This document shows, one piece after another, positions 56,088 through 64,000 of a stretch of DNA of 64,000 nt; position 1 is the stretch's first letter, and the number at the start of each line of letters is the position of its first letter. The translations under genes were made by a program, and so were the position numbers. Origin of the DNA: an uncultured bacterium (GTDB lineage Bacteria; Actinomycetota; Coriobacteriia; Coriobacteriales; Coriobacteriaceae). The notes under the pieces were generated by a model. It did not search any database and was not told the origin of the DNA. It saw only the letters and a program-made list of their open reading frames with translations. The stretch lies in contig CAJMRE010000004.1 of the NCBI GenBank assembly GCA_905215755.1, positions 26,848 through 90,847 on the forward strand, read 5' to 3'.

Positions 56088-57500
56088 TTATGCCTTGTCG
56101 TCCTCGTGCAGGCGGCGGCGGTAATTGGCGGCCCAGCCCTCAATATTTACCTGACGGGCGCGGCCCAGACCGAGTGCGTCTGCCGGGACCGGCTCGGTGA
56201 TGACGGAGCCGGCGGCCACGAGCGCGCCGTCGCCGATCTGGGCGGGCGCGACCATCATGGTGTCGGAACCGATGAAGGCGTCCTTGCCGATGACGGTCTT
56301 GTGCTTGTGCACGCCATCGTAGTTGCAGGTGATGGAGCCCGCGCCCACGTTGACACCGGAGCCCATGGTGGTGTCGCCGATGTAGGACAGGTGCGGCACC
56401 TTAGAGCCCTCGCCGATCGTGGACTTCTTGATTTCCACGTGCGTGCCGGCCTTGGAGCCGTCGAGCATGTGGGTGCCCGGGCGCAGGTAGGCGCGCGGGC
56501 CGCAGTCGACGCCGTTCTCGATGACGGCCTCGATGGCGATGGTCTCATCGATGGTGCAGCCGCTGCCGACGGTGGTGTCGGTGAGGCGACTGTTGGGGCC
56601 GAGCTGGCATTCCTCGCCCACGGTGACGTGGCCGATCAGATGCGTCTGCGGCCACACGACGGTGTCGCGGCCGATAACGGCGTCGGGGCCGATCCAGGCC
56701 TGCGTGGGATCGATGAACGTGACGCCCTCGGCCATCCAGTGCTCGTTGATGCGGTCGCGCGCGATGGCGGTGAGCTGCGCGAGCTGGATGCGGCTGTTGA
56801 CGCCCAGGCCGTCGCGGTAGTCATCGCAGTGGAAGATGGAGACCGCCTGGCCGTGACCCTTGAGGATTTCGAGCATGTCGGGCAGATAGTACTCGGACTG
56901 CGCGTTGTCGTTGCCGATCTCGTTGATGTGGGCGGCGAGCTGCGCGCCGTCGAAGGCGTAGCAGCCGGCGTTGCACTCCAGCAGCGTGGCGGCCTGCTCG
57001 GGCGTGCAGTCCTTCTGCTCGATGATGCGCTCGATCTGGCCGTCGGCGCCCAGCTTGATGCGGCCGTAGCCAAAGGGGTCGGGCGGGGTCATGGTCATGA
57101 CGGTGCAGGCGAGCTCGCCGGTGGCGACGGTCTGCGCGAACTTGGCGACGGTGTCGGCGGTGATGAGCGGCAAGTCGCCGTTGAGCACGACGACGGGGCC
57201 TTGCGTGATGCCGCAGGCCTCGAGCGCGACCTTCACGGCGTGGCCGGTGCCCAGGCGCTCGGTCTGCTCGACGCACTCGACCTTGGTGGCGCTGCTGGCG
57301 TAGGCGCCGTCGATGAGGGCGCGCATCTCGTCGGCGTGGCTGCCGATGACGACCACGACGCGGCTGCAGCCGGCCTTGATGGTGGCGTCGACGATCCACT
57401 GAACCATGGGCTTACCCAGGATCTTGTGCGAAACCTTGCAGTGGTTCGACTTCATGCGGGTGCCCTCGCCGGCAGCGAGGATAATTGCGGTTGCGTCCAT
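56088..57500 (-). CDS. glmU: Bifunctional UDP-GlcNAc pyrophosphorylase / GlcN-1-P acetyltransferase
   Basis: Makes UDP-GlcNAc for peptidoglycan. 470 residues from ATG 57500 (AGGAG upstream; longer open frame not credible). The N-terminal uridylyltransferase has ILAAGEGTRMKS and LNGDLPLI. The C-terminal left-handed beta-helix has hexapeptide repeats and NYDGVHKHKTVIG with the catalytic His region. Followed leftward by a terminator, then prs. Confidence 0.96.
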   Translation of the reverse strand: MDATAIILAAGEGTRMKSNHCKVSHKILGKPMVQWIVDATIKAGCSRVVVVIGSHADEMRALIDGAYASSATKVECVEQTERLGTGHAVKVALEACGITQGPVVVLNGDLPLITADTVAKFAQTVATGELACTVMTMTPPDPFGYGRIKLGADGQIERIIEQKDCTPEQAATLLECNAGCYAFDGAQLAAHINEIGNDNAQSEYYLPDMLEILKGHGQAVSIFHCDDYRDGLGVNSRIQLAQLTAIARDRINEHWMAEGVTFIDPTQAWIGPDAVIGRDTVVWPQTHLIGHVTVGEECQLGPNSRLTDTTVGSGCTIDETIAIEAVIENGVDCGPRAYLRPGTHMLDGSKAGTHVEIKKSTIGEGSKVPHLSYIGDTTMGSGVNVGAGSITCNYDGVHKHKTVIGKDAFIGSDTMMVAPAQIGDGALVAAGSVITEPVPADALGLGRARQVNIEGWAANYRRRLHEDDKA

Positions 57501-57693
57501 GCGATCTCCTGTTACGTTATAGAGACGTGTGTTTGGAAACGATACACGGCGCAATATGATACCGCAGGCATATGATGAGCGCGTAACGATTGGTTTGCGG
57601 CGGTTGAGGCTTGCGCCGCCGGCGTGGCGTTTGCGCTGCTTGCGTGCGGCGTTGGCGGTGCTGCGGAGCTGTCTTTTGAGCGAGGGGACGGGG

Positions 57694-58587
57694 GTGCCCG
57701 TGGACAACATACAAGAGGAGTTTGGCGGCGAGCCCGTCGCGGCGTTCTCGATGTCGCATCCGGCTGTGCCGGCACTCTATATTGTGCTGACACTGGGGCT
57801 CACCATGTTCTCGATGCAGCCGGTGCTGATTGCGCTGTCACTTGCGGGCGGGCTGGCGTATGGATTTGCGACGCGTGGGGCTGCCCGCACGCTGGGCGCA
57901 CTCCGCTGGCAGTTGCCGGTGATTTTGATTATCGCGCTGGTCAATCCGCTGTTTAGCGCCTCGGGATCGACGGAGGTGTTCCGCATCGGCATGCGCGCAG
58001 TGTATTTGGAGAGCATGGTATACGGCCTGTGTATGGGCGGGCTGTTTGTGGCGAGCGTGCTGTGGTTTGAGGCTGCGGCGTCGATGCTCGAATACGACAA
58101 GGTGCTTGCGTTGCTGGGTAACGCCGCGCCGGTGCTCGCGCTCATGATCTCGATGTGCATGCGGCTTATCCCGCAGTTTTTGCGCCGCGGCCGCACGGTG
58201 CTGGCGGTGCAGGACGCGATCGATGTGCCGGGGCGCGCGCCGGCCGACCCCGTGCGCTCGCGCTTGCGGGCCTCGAGCGTGCTGATGGGCTGGGGCATGG
58301 AGGATTCGCTGGAGCGCGCCGACGCCATGCGCTCGCGCGGATGGGGTGCCGCGGCGCGTCGCACGACGTATGCGCGGTATCGGCTGGGGCGCGCCGACGT
58401 TGCCGCGCTGGTGGGGCTTGCGCTGTTTGGCGCTGCTGCGGTTGCGGTGGCGTGGGCCGCGACAACGCAGTATTCGTTTTACCCTCAGCTTTCGGTGCCG
58501 GCGCCGTGGCCTGGCTATATTGTGTACGCGGCTTGGATGGTGCTGCCCTGTGTGTTGCACGCGATTGACGAGAAGAGGTTTGGCTGA
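57694..58587 (+). CDS. ECF transporter transmembrane subunit EcfT
   Basis: About 297 residues from GTG 57694 (GAGGGG upstream; GTG 57700 and an upstream frame start at 57529 are alternatives). Five to six membrane helices and the two coupling helices with Ala-Arg-Gly type motifs: DAMRSRGWGA and the earlier MRLIPQFLRRG. Last base of the stop overlaps the ATG of the ATPase gene. Part of T-A-A-S operon. Confidence 0.85.
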   Translation: MPVDNIQEEFGGEPVAAFSMSHPAVPALYIVLTLGLTMFSMQPVLIALSLAGGLAYGFATRGAARTLGALRWQLPVILIIALVNPLFSASGSTEVFRIGMRAVYLESMVYGLCMGGLFVASVLWFEAAASMLEYDKVLALLGNAAPVLALMISMCMRLIPQFLRRGRTVLAVQDAIDVPGRAPADPVRSRLRASSVLMGWGMEDSLERADAMRSRGWGAAARRTTYARYRLGRADVAALVGLALFGAAAVAVAWAATTQYSFYPQLSVPAPWPGYIVYAAWMVLPCVLHAIDEKRFG

Positions 58588-60230
58588 TGACTCGGTTGAA
58601 TAGCTGCTCGGTAACGGGCGGGGCGTGCGACTCCGATGTGCCTGCGATTGAGGTGCGGGGCCTGAGCTTTACCTACCCCGGGGCTGAGGCGCCGGTGCTC
58701 GACGGGCTCGACTGGTCTGTTCCCCAAGGTGCGTTTGCACTGCTGGTGGGTGGTACTGGGTCGGGTAAGTCAACGCTGCTCTCACTGCTCAAGCCCGAGA
58801 TTTCGCCGACGGGCGAATGCACTGGCGAGCTGCGCGTGCTGGGGGAGGGCGTCGCCGGTATGGACGTCCGGGCGTCTGCGGAGCGCGTGGGCTATGTGTT
58901 TCAGGACCCCGAGAACCAGATCGTGTGCGAAAGCGTGTGGCACGAGATGGCGTTTGGTCTGGAAAACTTGGGCATGCCGCGCGACGAGATACGCCGCCGC
59001 GTGGCCGAGACCAGCTATTTCTTTGGGCTGGAGGACTGGCTCCACCGCGATACCGATACGCTTTCGGGTGGACGCAAGCAGCTGCTGTCGCTGGCAGCCG
59101 TGCTGGCGCTGCGCCCGCGCGTGCTGCTGCTCGACGAGCCCACGTCCCAACTCGATCCCGTTGCCGAGAAGAATTTTCTGCATGCGCTGTTTCGCGTGAA
59201 TCGTGAACTGGATTGTACGGTTGTTGTGGCGACGCACCAGCCGCGCCCGATGCTCGAGTATGCGACGTGCGCGTACCGAATTGAAGACGGTCGCGTGTGC
59301 GAGGTCGCTGACATTGCCTCCTTGGGGCATCGTGAAGGGCTGTTTTCTGGCGAGGTGCCAGGGTGGGGTGCCTCGCGGCGTGCAAAAAACGGAGTTTTCA
59401 GCAGCGTCAGCGGCCAGCTGGGCTCTTTGGACCCGCGCGCTGGCGCTCTGGGCGCGGAAAAAGGACTGAAATCGGACAAATCGGCTGAATTTGAGGTACA
59501 AATTCTGCCGCAGGACGACTCGGGAGTGTCGTCGCGTGCCGGTGGAGGCAGAATACTCCAAAAAATGCACGGTGGGTCGGCTACCACCCTGTCGGAAGGC
59601 TGGTTTCGCTATGACCGAGCTACCGGTTGGGTGCTGCGCGGGCTCGACGTGACGTTTTCCGCCGGTGCGGTGCATGCGATTGTGGGCGGTAACGGCTGTG
59701 GCAAGTCGACGATGCTTTCGGTGCTGGCCAAGACCGCCAAGCTGCAGCGTGGCCGTATGGTGCGCGGGGCGGCCTCGGCTGCGCTGCTGCCGCAGAACCC
59801 CAAGGCGTTGCTGGTTGCCGAGACGGTGCGCGACGAGCTGATGGAATGGGCTTCGACCTGCGGATACGACGAGGACGCGGCCCAGGAGCGCGCGGCGCAG
59901 CTGGGATTGGACGGCCTGGATGGGCGCCACCCGTACGATCTTTCGGGCGGCCAGCGTCAGCTGCTCGCGTTGGCAAAGCTGCTGTTGATTGGCCCGGAGC
60001 TGTTGCTGCTCGACGAACCCACGAAGGGGCTGGACCTGGCGAGCCGCCGCATTATCGCTCGCGCCCTGCGTGACCATGCGAAGGCTGGCGGCACCGTCAT
60101 CATGGCCACGCACGACCTGGACTTCGCCGAGCAGGTTGCCGACGACATTGCCATGATGTTCGACGGCGAAATTGCCTGCATGGAGCCGCCGGCAGATTTC
60201 TTTGCCGACAACGTGTTTTATAGGGCGTGA
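58587..60230 (+). CDS. ECF transporter ATPase, two fused ABC domains
   Basis: 547 residues. Domain 1 (about 12-240): Walker A GGTGSGKST, Q-loop YVFQDPENQI, signature LSGGRKQ, Walker B VLLLDEPTSQLD. Domain 2 (about 340-545): Walker A GGNGCGKST, signature LSGGQRQ, Walker B LLLLDEPTKGLD. They are joined by a linker of ~90 residues (about 245-335) rich in Ser/Gly with no clear fold. It replaces separate EcfA1 and EcfA2. ATGA overlap with ecfT. Confidence 0.92.
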   Translation: MTRLNSCSVTGGACDSDVPAIEVRGLSFTYPGAEAPVLDGLDWSVPQGAFALLVGGTGSGKSTLLSLLKPEISPTGECTGELRVLGEGVAGMDVRASAERVGYVFQDPENQIVCESVWHEMAFGLENLGMPRDEIRRRVAETSYFFGLEDWLHRDTDTLSGGRKQLLSLAAVLALRPRVLLLDEPTSQLDPVAEKNFLHALFRVNRELDCTVVVATHQPRPMLEYATCAYRIEDGRVCEVADIASLGHREGLFSGEVPGWGASRRAKNGVFSSVSGQLGSLDPRAGALGAEKGLKSDKSAEFEVQILPQDDSGVSSRAGGGRILQKMHGGSATTLSEGWFRYDRATGWVLRGLDVTFSAGAVHAIVGGNGCGKSTMLSVLAKTAKLQRGRMVRGAASAALLPQNPKALLVAETVRDELMEWASTCGYDEDAAQERAAQLGLDGLDGRHPYDLSGGQRQLLALAKLLLIGPELLLLDEPTKGLDLASRRIIARALRDHAKAGGTVIMATHDLDFAEQVADDIAMMFDGEIACMEPPADFFADNVFYRA

Positions 60231-60234
60231 TGGA

Positions 60235-60948
60235 ATGGCGGATTATCGCGGCTTGCGCCTGCTTGCAAAACTGGAGATTCCGCTGCTGTTGGCGGTGCCG
60301 GCGGTAATGGCCGCGGCGTTGCTGGCAGGCGTTGAGCAGGCGGCGCTTGCCATGCTTGTCGTGGTGGCGCTCGTGCTCGCGCTGTTCTTTGCGGGCTACG
60401 AGGCGTCGCGCCCGGGCCTGCGCCAGATTATGCCCACGCTGGTGTTGGCGGCGCTGGCCGCGGCGGGCCGCATCTTGTTCGGCCCCATTCCCGACTTTAA
60501 ACCCGTGAGTGCCATCGCCATTATCGCCGGGGCGACGCTCGGTCGGCGTAACGGCTTTATGGTCGGCGCGCTGGCGGCGCTGACCAGCAATTTCTTTTTT
60601 GGACAGGGCATGTGGACGCCGTGGCAGATGTATGCCTGGGGCCTGGTTGGCTATGTTGGCGGCGCGCTGGCGCATGCCGGTGCGTTCGACCGTGCGGATG
60701 GAACCGTGCGCATGCCGGCGCTGATGGCATACGGCTTTGCTTCGGGTCTGCTGTACGGCGTGGTAATCAACGCCTACGACATCATCGGTTTTGTGCAGCC
60801 GCTCACGTGGGCGGGCGCCGTGGCGCGTCTTGCCACGGCAGTGCCGTTCGATATCACACACGGCCTCGCGACCTGCGTGTTCTTAGCCGCCCTGTATAAG
60901 CCCTGGTGTCGACGGATCAACCGCGTTGTCGTGAAATACGGGCTGTAG
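60235..60948 (+). CDS. ECF transporter substrate-binding (S) subunit
   Basis: 237 residues from ATG 60235, 4 nt after the ATPase stop. About six membrane helices. The middle has FGPIPDFKPVSAIAIIAGA, then NFFFGQGMWTPWQMYAWGLVG, a pattern seen in vitamin-type S subunits. Substrate cannot be told; no riboswitch is seen before the operon. Confidence 0.82.
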   Translation: MADYRGLRLLAKLEIPLLLAVPAVMAAALLAGVEQAALAMLVVVALVLALFFAGYEASRPGLRQIMPTLVLAALAAAGRILFGPIPDFKPVSAIAIIAGATLGRRNGFMVGALAALTSNFFFGQGMWTPWQMYAWGLVGYVGGALAHAGAFDRADGTVRMPALMAYGFASGLLYGVVINAYDIIGFVQPLTWAGAVARLATAVPFDITHGLATCVFLAALYKPWCRRINRVVVKYGL

Positions 60949-60988
60949 GGCTGGTTGCGCCGGGGCGTGAATCAATACTTCCGAAGTA

Positions 60989-61154
60989 CCATTTCAAAAC
61001 TATGCCGGTTTACGGGGCTAGATTAGCGTAGGCCGACCATACCGGCTTTTTTCAAAATAGAGCAAGCCGTTTACCTGAGGTTTTATTATTTCGGAATTGC
61101 GTATGGTTGGGGGTTCGCGATTCAGCCCCGTAAACCGGCATAGTTTTGGAATGG
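60989..61154. repeat. Stem-loop repeat, copy 1
   Basis: 31-nt arms at 60989-61019 and 61124-61154 pair at all but one wobble position. Inside are CCGACCAT (61033-61040), CGGCTT/AAGCCG, TACCTGAGGTTTT (61072-61084) and TGGTTG (61104-61109). Confidence 0.85.
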
Positions 61155-61250
61155 CCGGCTGATATGACGGGCATCGTGGCCCTCAGAGAGCCAAATCGAT
61201 CCGTTTTCCTCCGTCCCCAGACGTCCCCGGGGAATCAGTTGGCGGCGCTT

Positions 61251-61410
61251 GCCACGAAACTGGCCCATCTACTACGTTTAGCTTGATACCCCCGACCATG
61301 ACCGCGTTTTACGAAAAACCGCAGGCTTTCTACCTGCGGTTTTCTTTTTGCGTTGTTCGCTGTGGTTGAGGGTAGTGGCTTAAACGTAGTAGATGGGTCA
61401 GTTCCGTGGC
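61251..61410. repeat. Stem-loop repeat, copy 2
   Basis: 30-nt arms at 61251-61280 and 61381-61410 match at 28 positions, unrelated in sequence to copy 1. Inside are the same words in the same order: CCGACCAT (61292-61299), TACCTGCGGTTTT (61331-61343), TGGTTG (61373-61378), plus a terminator-like AAAACCGCAGG / CCTGCGGTTTT. Confidence 0.85.
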
Positions 61411-61483
61411 GGGAGGGCCGCGTGGGTTCCCTCGCGAGGTGAAAATGATCCCTTTTCCTCCGTCCCCAGGGGATCAATTGGGG

Positions 61484-62302
61484 CTAGAGTTCTAGCGTGA
61501 GGGTGACGGGGCAGTGGTCGCTGCCGAAGATGTCGCCACGGATACCGGTGTCGCGTACGTTGTCGGCGATTGCGTCGCTTACCAGGAAGTAGTCGATGCG
61601 CCAGCCGGCGTTGTTCTTGCGGGCATTAAAGCGATAGCTCCACCAGCTGTAGACGCCCTCGACGTCGGGGTTTGCCGCGCGCCAGGTATCGGTAAAGCCG
61701 GCGTTGAGCAGCTCAGTAAACTTGCCGCGTTCCTCGTCCGAAAAGCCTGCGTTGCCGCGGTTGGACTTGGGGTTCTTAAGGTCGATCTCTTCGTGCGCCA
61801 CGTTAAAGTCGCCGCAGGTTACGACGGGTTTGCCGGTCTCGCGCTCAAGCGCGCTCAAAAAGCCGCGGTAGGCATCGTCCCAGGCCATGCGCACATCGAT
61901 GCGCGCGAGTTCGTTTTGCGCGTTGGGCGTGTAGACATCCACAAACCAAAACTTGTCGAACTCGAGCGCACAGACGCGGCCCTCGGTTGCGGCTTGGGCG
62001 ACGAGTACGGCCGCCTCGCCCTCGCCGGCGTAGGGTAGCAGCGCATCGGCGTGCAGCACGCGCAGCGGTTCCTGGCGGCTAAAGACCGCGGTGCCCGAGT
62101 AGCCCTTGCGCTCGGCGTAGCTCCAGGTTTGGTGATAGCCGGGCAGGTCAATATCGACCTGGCCTTCTTGCAACTTGGTCTCTTGCAGCGCCAAGACATC
62201 GACATCGAGGTCCTGCGCGATCTGGATAAAGCTCGGGTCCTTTTTGAGCACGGCGCGCAGGCCGTTGACGTTCCACGAGGCGAAAGTGTAAGTCTGAGGC
62301 AT
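61484..62302 (-). CDS. xth: Exodeoxyribonuclease III / AP endonuclease
   Basis: 272 residues, ExoA/XthA family for base-excision repair. Motifs: SWNVNGLRAVLKK, LALQETKLQ with the metal Glu, GDFNVAHEEIDL, YFLVSDAI and the C-terminal GSDHCPVTL with the catalytic Asp-His. AAGGACACC lies before the ATG. Single leftward gene. Confidence 0.96.
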   Translation of the reverse strand: MPQTYTFASWNVNGLRAVLKKDPSFIQIAQDLDVDVLALQETKLQEGQVDIDLPGYHQTWSYAERKGYSGTAVFSRQEPLRVLHADALLPYAGEGEAAVLVAQAATEGRVCALEFDKFWFVDVYTPNAQNELARIDVRMAWDDAYRGFLSALERETGKPVVTCGDFNVAHEEIDLKNPKSNRGNAGFSDEERGKFTELLNAGFTDTWRAANPDVEGVYSWWSYRFNARKNNAGWRIDYFLVSDAIADNVRDTGIRGDIFGSDHCPVTLTLEL

Positions 62303-62437
62303 GGTGTCCTTTCGACGGGGTTGGCAGGCTTAAGATTAGCGCAACAGGGGCGGGGTGGGCTCCGCGCATGCTGACTTAAAGGCCGCATGCTGGGACGTCG
62401 CTCAACGCTGCCCGACTAACAAGGACGGAGGACTCAT

Positions 62438-63190
62438 ATGACGCAGGCAATAACGGATCCCAAGCAGGCCTCCGCCGCGCTGGCGGAGCTGTTCGGCACC
62501 CATAAGCGCGTGGTCTTCTTTGGCGGCGCGGGTGTTTCCACGGCAAGTGGCATCCCCGATTTCCGCAGCGTGGACGGCCTGTATCACCAGCAGTTTGCCT
62601 ATCCGCCCGAGACCATGCTGTCGCATAGCTTTTACGAGGCGCATCCTGCGGAGTTCTTCGACTTTTACCGCACCAAGATGATCGCGCTTAACGCTAAGCC
62701 CAACCGCTGCCACACCAAGCTGGCCGAGCTGGAGCGCGCCGGCAAGCTCGACGCCGTGGTGACGCAAAACATCGACGGCCTGCATCAGATGGCCGGCTCA
62801 CAGCGCGTGTTCGAGCTGCACGGATCGGTCCATCGCAACATTTGCCAGTCGTGCGGCGCGGTCTATAGCGCCGAGTGGATTTGCTCGCGCGAGCACGAGG
62901 ATGCCGCGGGCGTGCCTGCGTGCCCCGCGTGCGGCGGCCGCATCAAGCCCGATGTAGTGCTCTACGAAGAGCCGCTCGACGAGCATGTGTTGACCGGTGC
63001 CGTTGCCGCCATCGCCGCCGCCGATGCCCTCATTGTGGGCGGGACCTCGCTCGTGGTGTATCCGGCGGCAGGCCTTACGCGATACTTTACCGGCGATACG
63101 CTGGCCATATGCAACCTTGCTCCCACCGATCAGGATGCAAATGCCGACCTGCTGATTTCTTGCGACATCGCGGCCGCGTTTGCGTTCTAG
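62438..63190 (+). CDS. cobB: NAD-dependent protein deacylase (sirtuin)
   Basis: 250 residues, Sir2 family. NAD site GAGVSTASGIPDFRS, TQNIDGLHQMAG, catalytic His in ELHGSVHRN, zinc Cys in CQSC and CPAC, and GTSLVVYPAAGL. Could remove acetyl groups from metabolic enzymes; specificity cannot be told. AGGACGGAGGA upstream. Confidence 0.95.
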   Translation: MTQAITDPKQASAALAELFGTHKRVVFFGGAGVSTASGIPDFRSVDGLYHQQFAYPPETMLSHSFYEAHPAEFFDFYRTKMIALNAKPNRCHTKLAELERAGKLDAVVTQNIDGLHQMAGSQRVFELHGSVHRNICQSCGAVYSAEWICSREHEDAAGVPACPACGGRIKPDVVLYEEPLDEHVLTGAVAAIAAADALIVGGTSLVVYPAAGLTRYFTGDTLAICNLAPTDQDANADLLISCDIAAAFAF

Positions 63191-63284
63191 CCCGCGCGCG
63201 CGGATACAATAGAAAGACTGATTGCAAAACGACCCCGCCGCCAGCGCCCGAGCGCGGCGGCGTGGGCATTTTAGGAGGATGTTC

Positions 63285-64000
63285 ATGGCGAACGACAGCA
63301 AGACATGGCGGTGCGGAAAGTACGAGCTCAGCTTTGACCGTCCGCGCATCATGGGCGTCCTCAACGTGACGCCCGATTCGTTTAGCGACGGCGGTGAGCA
63401 CTTTGACCAAGATGCCGCTATCGAGTACGGCCTGGCGATGCTCGATGCCGGCGCCGACATCATCGACGTGGGCGGCGAGTCCACGCGCCCCGGCTTTACC
63501 CCGGTCAACCCCGACGAGGAGGCGCGTCGCGTGCTGCCCGTCGTGCGCGCGCTCGCCAAAGAGGGTGCCATTGTCTCCATCGACACGCGTCATGTGGCGG
63601 TTGCCAAGGCGGCTGTGCGCTGCGGTGCCTCGATCGTCAACGACGTGACGGGTTTCACCGATCCCAAGATGGTTGAGTTCGTTAAGACGAGCACCTGCGG
63701 CGTCATCGTAATGCACGCCGGCGAGGTCGCCACACCCGCCCGCACGCACGCGACGGTGCAGCTCGATACCTCGGCTGCGGCGTTTGTTGCCGAGAAGGCG
63801 CGCGAAGCGGCTGCCGAGGCTGCGCGCGAGGCCGAGAAGCCGGCCCGTCGCCGTCGCGGCAAGTTGCTGGGCGAGCCCAAGGCTGAGGCCAAGCTTCCGG
63901 GCGGCGTGGTGCAGCCCTCGTTGCCGTTTGGCGAACCGGAGCCCACGTCCGAGCCTGCAAGCGAGCAGGAGACGCCGGCCGCCGAGGAGGCTGCTGCCGC
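63285..64000 (+). CDS. folP: Dihydropteroate synthase, partial, with insertion
   Basis: Folate enzyme condensing pABA with the pterin diphosphate. ATG 63285 (TAGGAGGA upstream); runs off the window, 238 codons seen, no stop. Motifs: IMGVLNVTPDSFSDGG, DVGGESTRPGF, SIDTRHVAVAKAA, IVNDVTG, VIVMHAGE. After MHAGE, where the enzyme normally continues with a short loop and a helix, there are at least 90 residues rich in Ala, Glu, Arg and Pro, low-complexity. The rest of the barrel must lie beyond 64000. Confidence 0.9.
   Translation, partial: MANDSKTWRCGKYELSFDRPRIMGVLNVTPDSFSDGGEHFDQDAAIEYGLAMLDAGADIIDVGGESTRPGFTPVNPDEEARRVLPVVRALAKEGAIVSIDTRHVAVAKAAVRCGASIVNDVTGFTDPKMVEFVKTSTCGVIVMHAGEVATPARTHATVQLDTSAAAFVAEKAREAAAEAAREAEKPARRRRGKLLGEPKAEAKLPGGVVQPSLPFGEPEPTSEPASEQETPAAEEAAA

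Larger units (their letters stand above)
60949..61483. other. Gene-free convergent region with two related stem-loop repeats
   Basis: Between the ECF operon (rightward) and exoA (leftward). Two large elements (60989-61154, 61251-61410), each followed by a short shared segment containing TTTTCCTCCGTCCCCAG (61203-61220 and 61453-61470). No gene. Confidence 0.8.

Overview
The window is about 60% GC and carries the chromosomal replication-origin region of a Gram-positive, high-GC anaerobe. Gene order, class B sortase, LPXTG-free ECF and amino-acid transporters, and protein sequences all resemble Coriobacteriia (Actinomycetota), most likely Collinsella; this placement is from memory of the family and no search was run. 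The origin lies around 2.1-2.5 kb and probably continues between dnaA and dnaN (5.57-5.81 kb). Genes to the left (rpmH, rnpA, yidD, yidC, khpB/jag) run leftward. Genes to the right (a GHKL ATPase gene, dnaA, dnaN, recF, a DciA-like gene, gyrB, gyrA) run rightward.

Region by region: 13.5-14.1 kb holds a large palindrome and a tRNA-Ile/tRNA-Ala/tRNA-Ile cluster. 14.2-17.6 kb holds a bifunctional-nuclease-domain gene, two small conserved unknowns and typA/bipA. 17.7-20.25 kb holds a bactofilin-like membrane protein, a TRIC/UPF0126 channel and two tRNA-Ser genes, all leftward. 20.7-24.1 kb is the rpsF-ssb-rpsR-rplI operon followed by dnaB. 24.1-43.2 kb is rich in nucleotide synthesis (purA, purD, carA-carB under a PyrR-type hairpin, purE, purF, purM-purN), interspersed with a NUDIX hydrolase, an ABC exporter, a sortase B, a MoaE-like protein and a CmpB-type membrane protein. 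43.3-49.8 kb holds an orphan PTS EIIA, a PrsA-like foldase, a YqeY protein, a complete polar amino-acid ABC importer and a cytidylate-kinase-like gene. 49.87-51.32 kb is a complete IS3-family element with a 3-bp target duplication. 51.4-57.5 kb runs leftward: NfnB/NfnA, pth, prs, glmU. 57.7-60.9 kb is an ECF transporter (T, fused A-A, S). The window ends with exoA, a sirtuin and a truncated folP that carries an unusual insertion.

The most unusual content is in two places. One is the protein encoded between the origin and dnaA: a GHKL ATPase domain, a prion-like Q/P/Y-rich linker and a C-terminal winged helix. The other is the intergenic DNA, which holds several different families of structured repeats: a 147-nt element present twice with covarying stems, a family of palindromes built round a GGGACAGG core that sit at gene 3' ends (one split by the IS element), paired long hairpins with shared apical loops, and large stand-alone palindromes. 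No rRNA genes, CRISPR array, prophage or defence island were recognised.
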